DNA from: Anaerofustis stercorihominis
GTDB lineage: Bacteria > Bacillota > Clostridia > Eubacteriales > Anaerofustaceae
DNA length: 64,000 nt
Reading direction: 5' to 3'
Assembly: GCF_024623185.1 (NCBI RefSeq)
Contig: NZ_JANJZK010000002.1
Span: forward strand, 1 to 64,000
In this document: positions 33,710 through 42,433 of the stretch, piece by piece
Layout: each line of letters opens with the position of its first letter
Numbering within the stretch: the stretch's first letter is position 1
Program-made: the position numbers and the translations under genes
Notes under the pieces: generated by a model
Told to the model about the DNA's origin: nothing
Databases searched by the model: none
Seen by the model: only the letters and a program-made list of their open reading frames with translations

Positions 33710-33943
33710 TTATTTTCCTTCAACAAACCACTTTGGTTCTTCATAAAACAAATACTTTATTTTTTCTAAAATCCTTACCGTATATCTAATTCCCTGACCT
33801 CCTACTTTTAAGCTTGCGGCTTTTCTTATGTCAAGTATTTCTTCTATTTCAAATTCTCTTGTGTCATCCCATATTATATGGGTCGGTGTTATCGAACCGT
33901 CTTCATGAAATATTGCTTTTACTTCTACAAATATTTTCTTCAT
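33710..33943 (-). CDS. Small conserved protein downstream of dinB
   Basis: 77-residue protein, MKKIFVEVKAIFHEDGSITP at its start, then IIWDDTREFEIEEILDIRKA and a final YEEPKWFVEGK. It looks like a small beta-rich domain with conserved Trp, Arg and Gly positions, and has no signal peptide or membrane helix. It lies 9 bp after dinB, with its aggaggt site overlapping the dinB stop, so it is co-expressed under the LexA box. Short proteins of this kind accompany Y-family polymerase genes in several bacteria; a role as a polymerase accessory is inference. No family name is assigned. Confidence 0.75.
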   Translation of the reverse strand: MKKIFVEVKAIFHEDGSITPTHIIWDDTREFEIEEILDIRKAASLKVGGQGIRYTVRILEKIKYLFYEEPKWFVEGK

Positions 33944-33952
33944 AATGACCTC

Positions 33953-35197
33953 CTAAGGATGAAAAAAACTCTTTGGATAAATCGTATGTTCTTCTTTTGC
34001 ATTAAGCTGTGACAGTTCTTTATCCGTAAGCATGAGTCCCCTTTTAATACTATGAAATCCAAATCTTCCTCTTATATTATCTATACACCTTTCAAGTTCT
34101 TCTTCTTTTTCAAGCTGTTGTATTTCGGGGATTAGAGAAAGCTGTTTTTTATCATTACTTACTAAGTTACAGCCCCTTACTCCCAGTGAACGTATCGGTG
34201 TATTGTCTATCCTTCTTGTCTTATATATTTCATATGCTTTTTCGAATATACCTTCGCTGCTGCATGAGGGGATTATCAAGGGGGCTTGCCTTTGATAAGA
34301 AAGCAGGTTTTTATCCCTTATGGTAAGCTGTACTGTTCTGCATGAATGTCCGTAGTCACGCAGTCTTGAAGCGACGCTTTCACACAGCAGGTAAAGAGTT
34401 ATTTTTACATCTTCATCTGTTACCAAATCTTTTGGAGCGGTTGTACTGTTTCCTATGGTTTTCATAGGCGGACTGCTGTTATAATCTGATACTTCCGAGT
34501 TATCATATCCGTTTACCCAGCTGTATAATATAAGCCCGTTTTTACCAAGTAAGCTTTTAAGAAAGGAAGGTTTTGAATTTGCTACTTCTCCGAGAGTATA
34601 TATCCCGGATTTGTTTAGTTTACTTTTTGTTGCTCTTCCAATATATATAAGTTCCTGTACCGGTAGTTTCCAAACGATGTTTTTAAAGTTTTCTCTTGTT
34701 ATGATCGTTGTTGCGTCAGGCTTTTTCATATCAGAACCTAATTTTGCAAAGACTTTGTTGAAGCTTACCCCTACAGAAGCGGTGATCCCAAGTTCATATG
34801 TTATCCTTTTTCTTATTTCATCTGCTATTTTTTTGCCGTTTCCGAATAGCTTTGTACTGCTTGTTACATCAAGCCAGCATTCGTCAAGTCCGAAGCTTTC
34901 TATCTTATCAGTATAGTCTGCATATATTTCCTTGACCAGCGTTGAGTATTTTAAATAAATATCGTAATGAGGACTTACACATACGAGCCCCGGGCATTTT
35001 TGTTTTGCTTGCCATATTGCTTCTCCCGTTTGAACTCCGTATTTTTTTGCAATATAATTTTTAGCTAAAATGATACCGTGACGAAGTTCGGGGTTCCCCG
35101 ATACCGCTACGGGCTTATTCCTGAGTGTTGGATTATAAAAACATTCTACCGAAGCATAAAAATTATTTAAATCACTGTGTAAAATTACTCTATCCAT
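33953..35197 (-). CDS. dinB: DNA polymerase IV (Y-family)
   Basis: About 414-residue translesion polymerase. The catalytic motif DLNNFYASVECFYNP begins at residue 8 and contains the first metal-binding Asp. The second acidic pair is in FGLDECWLDVT (the family usually has SIDE[AC]). The thumb has GIGRxT-like YIGRATKSKLNKSGIYTLGE, and a little-finger domain follows. The start at 35197 has a taggtgg site; a GTG at 35206 lies within that site. A LexA box overlaps the promoter, so expression should be SOS-inducible. It bypasses lesions at low fidelity. Operon with the 77-residue gene. Confidence 0.93.
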   Translation of the reverse strand: MDRVILHSDLNNFYASVECFYNPTLRNKPVAVSGNPELRHGIILAKNYIAKKYGVQTGEAIWQAKQKCPGLVCVSPHYDIYLKYSTLVKEIYADYTDKIESFGLDECWLDVTSSTKLFGNGKKIADEIRKRITYELGITASVGVSFNKVFAKLGSDMKKPDATTIITRENFKNIVWKLPVQELIYIGRATKSKLNKSGIYTLGEVANSKPSFLKSLLGKNGLILYSWVNGYDNSEVSDYNSSPPMKTIGNSTTAPKDLVTDEDVKITLYLLCESVASRLRDYGHSCRTVQLTIRDKNLLSYQRQAPLIIPSCSSEGIFEKAYEIYKTRRIDNTPIRSLGVRGCNLVSNDKKQLSLIPEIQQLEKEEELERCIDNIRGRFGFHSIKRGLMLTDKELSQLNAKEEHTIYPKSFFHP

Positions 35198-35210
35198 ATA
35201 AACCACCTAT

Positions 35211-35226
35211 TAGAACAGATGTTCTA
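35211..35226 (-). promoter_or_regulatory. LexA (SOS) box upstream of dinB
   Basis: tagaacagatgttcta fits the Gram-positive SOS consensus GAAC-RNRY-GTTC, with AGAT in the centre. It lies 14 bp before the dinB ATG, between a minus-strand -10 box TATAAT (35232-35237) and the ribosome-binding site. It may also influence the divergent SRAP gene. Confidence 0.85.
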
Positions 35227-35287
35227 ATACTATTATATATATTAAAACTTTATTAATCTACAAGTAAATATTTCCAATTTATTGAGG

Positions 35288-35298
35288 TATAATATAAT
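35288..35298 (+). promoter_or_regulatory. Putative -10 region of the SRAP gene
   Basis: Overlapping TATAAT boxes at 35288-35293 and 35293-35298 lie 21-26 bp before the start codon, followed by an aaggagg ribosome-binding site. No convincing -35 was found. Confidence 0.5.
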
Positions 35299-35318
35299 TA
35301 TGTTAAGGAGGATAGAAT

Positions 35319-35903
35319 ATGTGCGGAAGATATACTTTTTATACTGATGAAGAGAATAGGGAAGCGATAAGGATTGCGCTTGAAATAGAGAAAAGATATG
35401 GTAAAGACAGTTTTAATAAAGGTGAGATCTTTCCCGGGAATAAAGTTCCCATATTAACTGATGAAAAAAACAAAATAGCACCGAAGTTATTTACTTGGGG
35501 GTTTCCAAATTTCAAAAATAAAGGACTTATCATAAATGCCAGAAGTGAGACTGCAGGGGAAAAGAGAATGTTTTCTTCCTCACTGAAACAAAGAAGATGT
35601 GTAATCCCTTCAACCGGATTTTTTGAGTGGAAGAAAGCAGAAGGAAAGAAGAACAAAGAAAAATATCTGTTCAATATACCGGGCAGCAAAATGGTTTATA
35701 TGGCGGGTATTTATAATGAATTTGAAGGAGAAGAAAAATATGTCATTCTGACTACCGGTTCAAATGCTTCAATGAAAAATATTCATCACAGGATGCCTGT
35801 GATACTCGGAGAAAATTCTATCGAAAACTGGATTTACGATGATAAATTCGTGGATATTTTGTTTGATAGTGAAATGACGACTTTGGAAAAGAAGTTGGTT
35901 TAG
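35319..35903 (+). CDS. SOS response-associated peptidase (SRAP/YedK family)
   Basis: 194-residue SRAP domain protein. The catalytic Cys2 follows the initiator Met (MCGRYTFY). The family blocks NARSET, RRCVIPSTGFFEWKK and HHRMPVIL are all present. SRAP proteins (YedK, HMCES) form a thiazolidine crosslink through Cys2 with abasic sites in single-stranded DNA and so shield them. It is divergent from dinB with the LexA box between them, supporting a DNA-damage role. The start is fixed by aaggagg and by the need for Cys at position 2. Confidence 0.95.
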   Translation: MCGRYTFYTDEENREAIRIALEIEKRYGKDSFNKGEIFPGNKVPILTDEKNKIAPKLFTWGFPNFKNKGLIINARSETAGEKRMFSSSLKQRRCVIPSTGFFEWKKAEGKKNKEKYLFNIPGSKMVYMAGIYNEFEGEEKYVILTTGSNASMKNIHHRMPVILGENSIENWIYDDKFVDILFDSEMTTLEKKLV

Positions 35904-36137
35904 TAACGATAAATTTCATTTATGTGACAATTTTATTTAGCCTAAGAGAAAATAGAATAACTCGTTTTATCATTTATATTAAGGAAGTTAAAATAAAAAA
36001 ACTTTTAAAATATGTATATAGGTTAAGAACTTGACATAATAAAAGTTCATTATATTAGATTAAAGTTAAATAGTATAAATGTATTTTGTAAATAAATACA
36101 AGGGTTAATATTGTAAAGTCAAAACTTTAAAATAAAT

Positions 36138-36168
36138 AAAAAGACCATTATATAATGGTCTTTTTTTA
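36138..36168. terminator. Bidirectional terminator between SRAP gene and scpB
   Basis: Stem aaaaagaccatt (36138-36149) and aatggtcttttt (36154-36165) with T runs on both strands. The 230 bp between the SRAP stop and this hairpin show no gene. Confidence 0.88.
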
Positions 36169-36184
36169 TCATTTTCATTTATTT

Positions 36185-36811
36185 CTATTCATTTATTTTT
36201 TCGGTGAACATAAGCTGTTCGCTTGCTTCTTCCATTTTTTCATCCAAATGTTCTTCAAGGTCGTTTACGAAGTTTTCGAATTCCGGAAGTTCATGAAGTT
36301 TTTCTATTCCCGCCAGTCTTAAAAATTCTTTGGTGGTTTTAAAACTCATGGGTTTACCGATAACATCTTCCATTCTTCCTGCCTGTTCCACAAGTCCTCT
36401 GTCCATAAGCAGATCCAGTGAACTGCTTGATTTTACCCCTCTGATGAGTTCTATATCAAGTCTTGTGACGGGCTGTTTGTATGCGACTATGGCGAGTGTT
36501 TCAAGGGCTGCCTGAGATAATGTAGTAGTATTGTAATTTGTAAGAACTTTTTTTACATAATCAAAATATTCGCTTCTTGTTGCGAGCTGATATGTATCAT
36601 CTGTCCTTACTATCTTAATTCCTCTCATATTGAAGTCATATTCGCTTTGAAGTTTTTTTAGTAAGGTCTCAGCATAGTTTTCGCTTATATCCAGTGCTTC
36701 TTTTATCGTTTTTATATTTACTCTGTCGCCTACGGCGAATAGAATACTTTCGATTATATTCATGAGTTCCTGTTCGTCTTTATTTATAAAATCACTCTTT
36801 ATATCGCTCAT
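36185..36811 (-). CDS. scpB: Segregation and condensation protein B
   Basis: 208-residue ScpB with two winged-helix domains. Family blocks: ELMNIIESILFAVGDRVNIKTI at the N-terminus, TTTLSQAALETLAIVAYKQPVTRLDIELIRGVKSSSSL in the middle, and GRMEDVIGKPMSFKTTKEFLRLAGI before an acidic C-terminal tail. It binds ScpA and the SMC ATPase to form the condensin that organises and separates the chromosome. The gene is 8 bp behind scpA, the usual arrangement, and ends at a shared terminator. Confidence 0.95.
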   Translation of the reverse strand: MSDIKSDFINKDEQELMNIIESILFAVGDRVNIKTIKEALDISENYAETLLKKLQSEYDFNMRGIKIVRTDDTYQLATRSEYFDYVKKVLTNYNTTTLSQAALETLAIVAYKQPVTRLDIELIRGVKSSSSLDLLMDRGLVEQAGRMEDVIGKPMSFKTTKEFLRLAGIEKLHELPEFENFVNDLEEHLDEKMEEASEQLMFTEKINE

Positions 36812-36819
36812 TTGTACTC

Positions 36820-37539
36820 CTATATTCTTTCAAGTAATATATCGTCATATGCTTCATTTTGAATTAATTTGACCATATTCATTTTAAGCAGTTCAAGGGT
36901 AGCAAGAAATGTTGCTATAACGTATCCTTTTTTTACTTCTCCTTTAAACAAAGAGAAGAAGCTTATCTTTGTTTCCTTCTCCAGTACCTTCGTTATTGTA
37001 AGGATAGAGTCGTCTACTGAAAATGTATCCGTTTCGATAGTTTGGTTTTCACTGAATTCATTTACTCTCATTTTATGCTTTATTAAAATACTTCGAAGTG
37101 CCTTTGATAAAAGACTGACATCTATATCTTCGACGATATATTCTTCTTTTATTTCGCTGTAGTACTCAGGGTCTTTTGTAATCGTGCTGTTGTATATCTT
37201 TTCGCTTTCTTTAAGTTCTTTTGTAAGTTCTTTAAAAGCTTTATATTCGATAAGTCTTGCAACAAGATCTTCTCTTGGGTCTATTTCTTCTTCGTTTTCA
37301 TCGACTTCCACGGGAAGGAGCATTTTCGATTTTATTTCCAAAAGCGTAGATGCCATGACTACAAATTCACTTGCTACTTCCATATCCAAATCGTTAAAGC
37401 TATAAATGTAATCCAGATACTGCTTAGTGATTTCTACGATAGGTATATCGTATATATCTATTTCATTCTTACTAATTAAATGGAGCAGTAAATCGAGGGG
37501 ACCCTCGAAACTGCTCAGGTGTAAAATATTATTCTTCAT
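36820..37539 (-). CDS. scpA: Segregation and condensation protein A
   Basis: 239-residue kleisin subunit of the SMC-ScpAB condensin. It starts with the diagnostic HLSSFEGPLDLLLHLISKNEIDIYDIPI and has MASTLLEIKSKMLLP in the N-terminal SMC-binding domain. A winged-helix C-terminal domain binds the SMC head (FFSLFKGEVKKGYVIATFLATLELLKMNMVKLIQ). It bridges the SMC dimer. Third in a minus-strand operon: lysA, M50 protease, scpA, scpB. Confidence 0.95.
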   Translation of the reverse strand: MKNNILHLSSFEGPLDLLLHLISKNEIDIYDIPIVEITKQYLDYIYSFNDLDMEVASEFVVMASTLLEIKSKMLLPVEVDENEEEIDPREDLVARLIEYKAFKELTKELKESEKIYNSTITKDPEYYSEIKEEYIVEDIDVSLLSKALRSILIKHKMRVNEFSENQTIETDTFSVDDSILTITKVLEKETKISFFSLFKGEVKKGYVIATFLATLELLKMNMVKLIQNEAYDDILLERI

Positions 37540-37548
37540 TTTTATCCC

Positions 37549-38160
37549 TTATGGTAATAATACATTTAAAAACGGAGACATTATAGGGCTTAGTATATAT
37601 CCTATTATTCCCGTTATAAGCAGTATGATAAGTAATAAGTAAAGATAGTGTTCATATTGATAAAACTTCATTTCAAGTCTGTCCGGAAGAAGGCTTGCCA
37701 AAATCTTCGAACCGTCAAGAGGCGGTACCGGTATAAGATTGAATGCCATAAGTGAAATATTGATTATAACTCCGTAGTAGAAGATATAAGTGAGCACTTC
37801 ATTGTTTATGGGGATTATCACAAACTTTAATAGAACAGAAAATATCACTGCAAGTATCAAGTTTGAAAGAGGTCCGGCAAGGCTTATCAGAAGTGTTCCT
37901 GATTTCCTGTTTTTTAAATTCATCGGATTGAACGGAACGGGTCTTGCCCATCCGAAACCGAAAAATAACAATGAAACAAATCCTATAGGATCCAAATGCT
38001 TAGTCGGGTCCAGTGTCATCCTGCCTGAGACCCTTGCTGTCGGGTCTCCCAATTTATCCGCGGCGAATGCATGCGCAAATTCATGAACGCTGAGTGCCAG
38101 GATTATAGGCACCAGCATATATAACATCTGAATTATTCTTTCAGTACTAAATAAACTCAT
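37549..38160 (-). CDS. M50 site-2 protease family protein
   Basis: 203-residue polytopic membrane metalloprotease. The zinc site is HEFAH (26-30), with the third ligand in NLIPVPPLDGSKIL. PARVSGRMTLDPTKHLDP and GPLSNLILA are typical of the short YwhC/FtsH-unrelated S2P group found next to scpA in Firmicutes. These proteases cut within membranes; the substrate here is unknown. The gene is between lysA and scpA with gaps of 14 and 9 bp. Confidence 0.92.
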   Translation of the reverse strand: MSLFSTERIIQMLYMLVPIILALSVHEFAHAFAADKLGDPTARVSGRMTLDPTKHLDPIGFVSLLFFGFGWARPVPFNPMNLKNRKSGTLLISLAGPLSNLILAVIFSVLLKFVIIPINNEVLTYIFYYGVIINISLMAFNLIPVPPLDGSKILASLLPDRLEMKFYQYEHYLYLLLIILLITGIIGYILSPIMSPFLNVLLP

Positions 38161-38174
38161 TTTTTCTCCTTAAA

Positions 38175-39449
38175 TTAATCTTCCAGCCAGCTCGGAACGA
38201 CATCGTTTTGAATAAGATTTTCATATGTGTCTTTTTTGACCATCAATTCCGCTTTGTCGTCTTTAAGTAAGACTACAGGAGGTGACTGAAGTCTGTTGTA
38301 GTGGCTTGCCATAGAATAGTTATATGCTCCTGTGTTAAGTACCGCAAGTATATCTCCCGGTGCTGCTTGAGGAAGAAGTATATCTTTTATTAACATATCC
38401 GTTTCGCAGCATTTTCCGCTGACGGTATAAAGTTCGTTTGCTTCTTTGTTGTATTTATTTGCTATGACAGCGTGGTAAATAGCTCCGTAAAGTGCGGGTC
38501 TCGGATTGTCCGCCATACCTCCGTCCACGCTTATGTATTTCCTTAAATAAGGTATTTCTTTTATTGTTCCTATCGAGTATAGAGTTATACCTGCGGGACC
38601 GATAATATACCTTCCCGGTTCAACGATGATTTTAGGAATTTTGATACCAAGTACATCGCATTGCTTTCTTATAATCTTACTTATTGTATGTACGTATTCT
38701 TCAACGTCGAACACAGGGTCATCGTGAAGATAATTTATACCAAATCCTCCGCCTAAGTTTAGTGCTTCGATTTCAACGCCCATTTCTTTGATGTTATATA
38801 CTATTTCGAGCATTGTCGTTGCAGCTATTTCAAATGGTTTCGGAGAAGATATATCAGAACCGATATGACAGTGCACACCTGTTAGGTTTAGATATTCTTC
38901 GTCGATTATCATTCTTGCGGCTCTTACAGCCATGTTTACAGGGATACCGAATTTAGAGTCGATTCTTCCGGTTTGAATGTATTCATGGGTATGAGCTTCA
39001 ACTCCGGGAGAAACTCTAAAATGTACATTTTGAACTGTTTTAAGTTCTCTTGCTATTCTTCCTACCAAACCTATTTCGTAGAAACTGTCTATGGTTATTA
39101 CGCCTACTCCTGCTTCTATGGCTTCTCTTATTTCCTGTGCGGATTTATTGCTGCCGTGGAAACAAATTTTCTTTGGGTCTAAGCCTGCTTTCAGTGCGGT
39201 ATAGATTTCTCCGCCGGAAACCGTATCTAAGGAAATCCCCTGCTGTTTAATTATTTTTACCATTGCTATATTCGTAAATGCTTTTCCCGCATAGTTAATA
39301 TCATAATCTAAACCATATTCTTCAAAACTCTTCTTTATCAAGTCGATAGCTTCAATTATTTTGTTTTCGCTTATAACGTAAAGTGGGGTTCCGAATTTTT
39401 TTGCAAGTGCCACTGTATCATGTCCTGCAAAAATAAAATGTTCATTCAT
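38175..39449 (-). CDS. lysA: Diaminopimelate decarboxylase
   Basis: 424-residue PLP-dependent fold-III decarboxylase that converts meso-diaminopimelate to L-lysine, the last step of lysine synthesis. The PLP lysine lies in NYAGKAF near residue 55. HCHIGSDI, the phosphate-binding LNLGGGFGINY, and CCETDML with GAYNYSMASHYNR complete the active site. The order VSPGVEAHTHEYIQTG is typical of LysA rather than arginine or ornithine decarboxylases. It is first in the operon with the M50, scpA and scpB genes. A minus-strand TATAAT lies at 39494-39499, with a caggagaa ribosome-binding site close to the ATG. Confidence 0.95.
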   Translation of the reverse strand: MNEHFIFAGHDTVALAKKFGTPLYVISENKIIEAIDLIKKSFEEYGLDYDINYAGKAFTNIAMVKIIKQQGISLDTVSGGEIYTALKAGLDPKKICFHGSNKSAQEIREAIEAGVGVITIDSFYEIGLVGRIARELKTVQNVHFRVSPGVEAHTHEYIQTGRIDSKFGIPVNMAVRAARMIIDEEYLNLTGVHCHIGSDISSPKPFEIAATTMLEIVYNIKEMGVEIEALNLGGGFGINYLHDDPVFDVEEYVHTISKIIRKQCDVLGIKIPKIIVEPGRYIIGPAGITLYSIGTIKEIPYLRKYISVDGGMADNPRPALYGAIYHAVIANKYNKEANELYTVSGKCCETDMLIKDILLPQAAPGDILAVLNTGAYNYSMASHYNRLQSPPVVLLKDDKAELMVKKDTYENLIQNDVVPSWLED

Positions 39450-39552
39450 ATTTTTTCTCCTGATTTAAAATTTTTTATTTAGCTTAATTAAACATTATAT
39501 CAGATAATTACATCTTTTTAAATAAATTATATTAATTTTTAGCTAAATAGTA

Positions 39553-39558
39553 TATAAT
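39553..39558 (+). promoter_or_regulatory. -10 box immediately before the rnr start codon
   Basis: TATAAT ends only 7 bp before the rnr ATG, and no Shine-Dalgarno-like sequence lies in between or just before. Transcription from it would begin at or next to the A of the start codon and give a leaderless mRNA. The -35 region is weak. Confidence 0.5.
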
Positions 39559-39565
39559 AATTTGT

Positions 39566-41680
39566 ATGAAAAATGATAAATTATTATATTTAAGTGAACA
39601 AATAATTTCCGTTATGGAAAATGATGAATATAAGCCTATGAAATTCAATGATTTTGCTTATATTTTCGATATGCATTCCAAAAATCAAAAGAACCTTTTA
39701 TCAAATTCTTTGAATTATTTGATAAAAGAAAAAAAGATAAAATATGTAAATAACAGATATTCCCCCACCGGCTCAAATATTTACGAAGGTGTATTTGAAA
39801 AGGGCAAGGGTTTGTTTGGTTTTGTAAATGTCGAAGGACTCGACGAAGACATATTTGTCGTTGGAAGCGAGTCTATGGAAGCTTTTTCCGGAGATAAAGT
39901 AAAAGTAGAAGTCATAAAAGAAAAAGAAGGAGACAGAAAAAGAGAAGGCAGGATAGTCGAAATCACAGAAAAAGTAAAGAGACAGACTGTCGGGACTTTT
40001 TATAAAGAAAAAACTTTCGGTTTTGTCGTAAGTGATAATCCGAACTTTACAAACGATATTTATATACCAAAAGCGGGAATAAAATATGCAAAGAATAAAG
40101 ACAAAGTCGTAGTGGAAATAACGGATTTTCCTAAAGACAAAAAGAACTGGGTAGGTAAAATTACCAAGGTACTTGGTCGAAAAGATGATGAGGGAGTTGA
40201 TATCGAAGCTCTTATTTATGAATACGACGTACCTTATGAATTTTCACACTTTGCTATAAAAGAAGCCGGTGAGCTTGAATTTGACAGCTTTGATAAGTTT
40301 AAAGGAAAAAGAAAAGATTTAACGAAGGAAAATATATTTACTATTGACGGTGCCACCGCAAAGGACCTCGATGATGCGGTAAGTATAGTAAAAAAAGAAA
40401 ACGAATATGTGTTAAGCGTTCATATAGCAGACGTAAGCAATTATGTAAAGAGAAACAGCGAGATAGATAAAGAGGCCTACGACAGAGGGACAAGTATATA
40501 TTTTGCCGACAGAGTGATCCCTATGCTACCAAGGGCTTTATGCGAAAATTTATGCTCATTAAATCCAAACGAAGAAAAGAAAGCTTTCAGTGTGGATATG
40601 AGAATAAATAAAGAGGGGAAGCTTCTTGATTATCATTTCTATAAGTCAATCATTAAATCCAAGGCTAAATTCGTTTACGATGAAGTAAATGAACTTTTTG
40701 AAGGAAGTAAAGATTTAAGAGAAGAATATTACACATACGAAGAAGATTTGAATATCATGAAAGAGCTTTATGAGCTTTTAAGGAATAGAAGATATGCAGA
40801 GGGCAATCTTGATTTTGATGTGGATGAAAATTTTATAACCGTTGAAAAGGGAGTGGTTACCGATGTTTCTCTCAGAGAAAGAGGGATAGCGGAAAGGATA
40901 ATAGAGCAGTTTATGCTTGTTGCCAATACTTCCGCATGCGAATTCTTTTCTTCCATGGGGCTTAACGGGATATATAGAGTTCATGAAGAACCTGACAAAG
41001 AAAAACTTAGTGGGTTTGTTAAATTTGCAAATGCTTTAGGTTACAGGCTTAGACTTCATGACGGACACTACAGCAAAGAACTTCAGGAGTTTCTTAAATC
41101 CATAAAAGGAGATAAGAATGAACAGTTATTCAAGACCGTACTTTTAAGGTGTATGAAAAAAGCTGTCTATACTACGGAAAATAAAGGGCATTTTGCTCTC
41201 GCAATAGAAAATTATACTCACTTTACTTCTCCGATAAGAAGATATCCTGATTTAATGGTTCATAGGATTTTATCCAATATACTTCTCGGAAACATAGATT
41301 TAAATAATTTTGAGAAAGAGCGAGAAAAAATGGAGAAGAAAGCTAATCATTTGTCCAAAATGGAAAGAAGAAGTGAGGAAATGGAAAGAGAATCCGATAA
41401 AATATTTATTTGTCGGTACATGGAAAACTTTATCGATGAAGAATACGAAGGAAGAGTTTCCGGATTTAGTTCAAAAGGGATGTATGTTAAATTAGATAAC
41501 AATATCGAGGGTGTGATATATTTCACGAATTTGAATGATGACTATTACATCTATGATGAAGAGCATTATTCTTTGGTCGGAAGAGACTTCGGCAGAAGAT
41601 TTACCATGGGAGATAAAATAAATATAAAAGTAATTAGCGTTTCCAAATTGAAAAGAGAAGTAGAATTTTGTATAATATAA
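39566..41680 (+). CDS. rnr: Ribonuclease R
   Basis: 704-residue 3'-5' exoribonuclease. It has an N-terminal winged-helix region (1-70), cold-shock/OB domains (about 70-225), and the RNB catalytic domain starting IFTIDGATAKDLDDAVSIV with the metal-binding aspartates. YADRVIPMLPRALCENLCSLNP-like and HFTSPIRRYPDLMVHR blocks follow, and a C-terminal S1 domain (about 620-704) ends the protein. RNase R degrades structured RNA and helps tmRNA-based rescue. It heads a nine-gene plus-strand array to 51616. No Shine-Dalgarno is visible before the ATG. Confidence 0.95.
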   Translation: MKNDKLLYLSEQIISVMENDEYKPMKFNDFAYIFDMHSKNQKNLLSNSLNYLIKEKKIKYVNNRYSPTGSNIYEGVFEKGKGLFGFVNVEGLDEDIFVVGSESMEAFSGDKVKVEVIKEKEGDRKREGRIVEITEKVKRQTVGTFYKEKTFGFVVSDNPNFTNDIYIPKAGIKYAKNKDKVVVEITDFPKDKKNWVGKITKVLGRKDDEGVDIEALIYEYDVPYEFSHFAIKEAGELEFDSFDKFKGKRKDLTKENIFTIDGATAKDLDDAVSIVKKENEYVLSVHIADVSNYVKRNSEIDKEAYDRGTSIYFADRVIPMLPRALCENLCSLNPNEEKKAFSVDMRINKEGKLLDYHFYKSIIKSKAKFVYDEVNELFEGSKDLREEYYTYEEDLNIMKELYELLRNRRYAEGNLDFDVDENFITVEKGVVTDVSLRERGIAERIIEQFMLVANTSACEFFSSMGLNGIYRVHEEPDKEKLSGFVKFANALGYRLRLHDGHYSKELQEFLKSIKGDKNEQLFKTVLLRCMKKAVYTTENKGHFALAIENYTHFTSPIRRYPDLMVHRILSNILLGNIDLNNFEKEREKMEKKANHLSKMERRSEEMERESDKIFICRYMENFIDEEYEGRVSGFSSKGMYVKLDNNIEGVIYFTNLNDDYYIYDEEHYSLVGRDFGRRFTMGDKINIKVISVSKLKREVEFCII

Positions 41681-41709
41681 TATAAAAGTTTTGATAGAGA
41701 GAGTAAAAA

Positions 41710-42426
41710 ATGGAAGAAAAAATGAGAATAAATAAATACCTTGCAAGCTGTGGGGTAGCATCGAGAAGAAAATGCGAAGAGATAATTTCGAGGGGAAAAG
41801 TGACCATTAACGGGGAAGTTGTAAGAGAACTCGGAACTATAATCAACGTAAAAAAGGATTTGGTAAAAGTTTACGGGAAAGACGTAAGCTTAGATACAAA
41901 AAAAGTTTATTATATGTTGAATAAGCCTCAGGGAGTTATAAGTGCAAGCAAGAGTAAGTACGGAGAAGAAACCGTAGTGGATCTGCTCGGTAAAAAAGAA
42001 CATAGATTATTCCCTGTGGGTAGACTGGATAAAGATACAACAGGGCTTATAATCCTTACTAATGACGGAGATTTCGCTTATAAACTTACTCATCCCAAAT
42101 ATGAAAAAGAAAAGACATATGAAGCTTTAGTCAAGGGTAAAGTAGACTCAAAAGCTTTAGATAAGCTTAAACAAGGTGTTGTCATTGACGGTAAAAAAAC
42201 TTCCAGAGCCAAAGTAAGACTTGTAAAGATGATAGGAGTAAATTCCTTAGTGGAAATAACCCTTATCGAAGGCAGGAAAAGGCAAGTAAAGAAGATGTGC
42301 GAAAAGGTAGGTCATAAGGTTATTAAGCTTAACCGAACCATGGAGAACGGGCTTAGCCTCGGAGATTTGGAAGTAGGAGAATATAGAAAGCTTACTAAGA
42401 ACGAAGTAAGCAGATTATTAAAATAG
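41710..42426 (+). CDS. RsuA/RluB-family pseudouridine synthase
   Basis: 238-residue rRNA pseudouridine synthase. The N-terminal S4 RNA-binding domain starts MRINKYLASCGVASRRKCEEII. The catalytic domain has the conserved Asp in PVGRLDKDTTGLIILTNDGDF, with TYEALVKGKV and LIEGRKRQVKKMC. A second in-frame ATG at 41722 follows ggaag more closely, so the true start may be there. In Firmicutes this single RluB-type enzyme usually modifies 23S rRNA, but 16S targets (RsuA) cannot be excluded. It is 29 bp behind rnr. Confidence 0.92.
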   Translation: MEEKMRINKYLASCGVASRRKCEEIISRGKVTINGEVVRELGTIINVKKDLVKVYGKDVSLDTKKVYYMLNKPQGVISASKSKYGEETVVDLLGKKEHRLFPVGRLDKDTTGLIILTNDGDFAYKLTHPKYEKEKTYEALVKGKVDSKALDKLKQGVVIDGKKTSRAKVRLVKMIGVNSLVEITLIEGRKRQVKKMCEKVGHKVIKLNRTMENGLSLGDLEVGEYRKLTKNEVSRLLK

Positions 42427-42433
42427 AAAAATA

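Noticed and set aside
39450-39565. T-box or lysine riboswitch before lysA
   Set aside because: The leader is only about 40 nt and lacks the T-box sequence or any riboswitch core.
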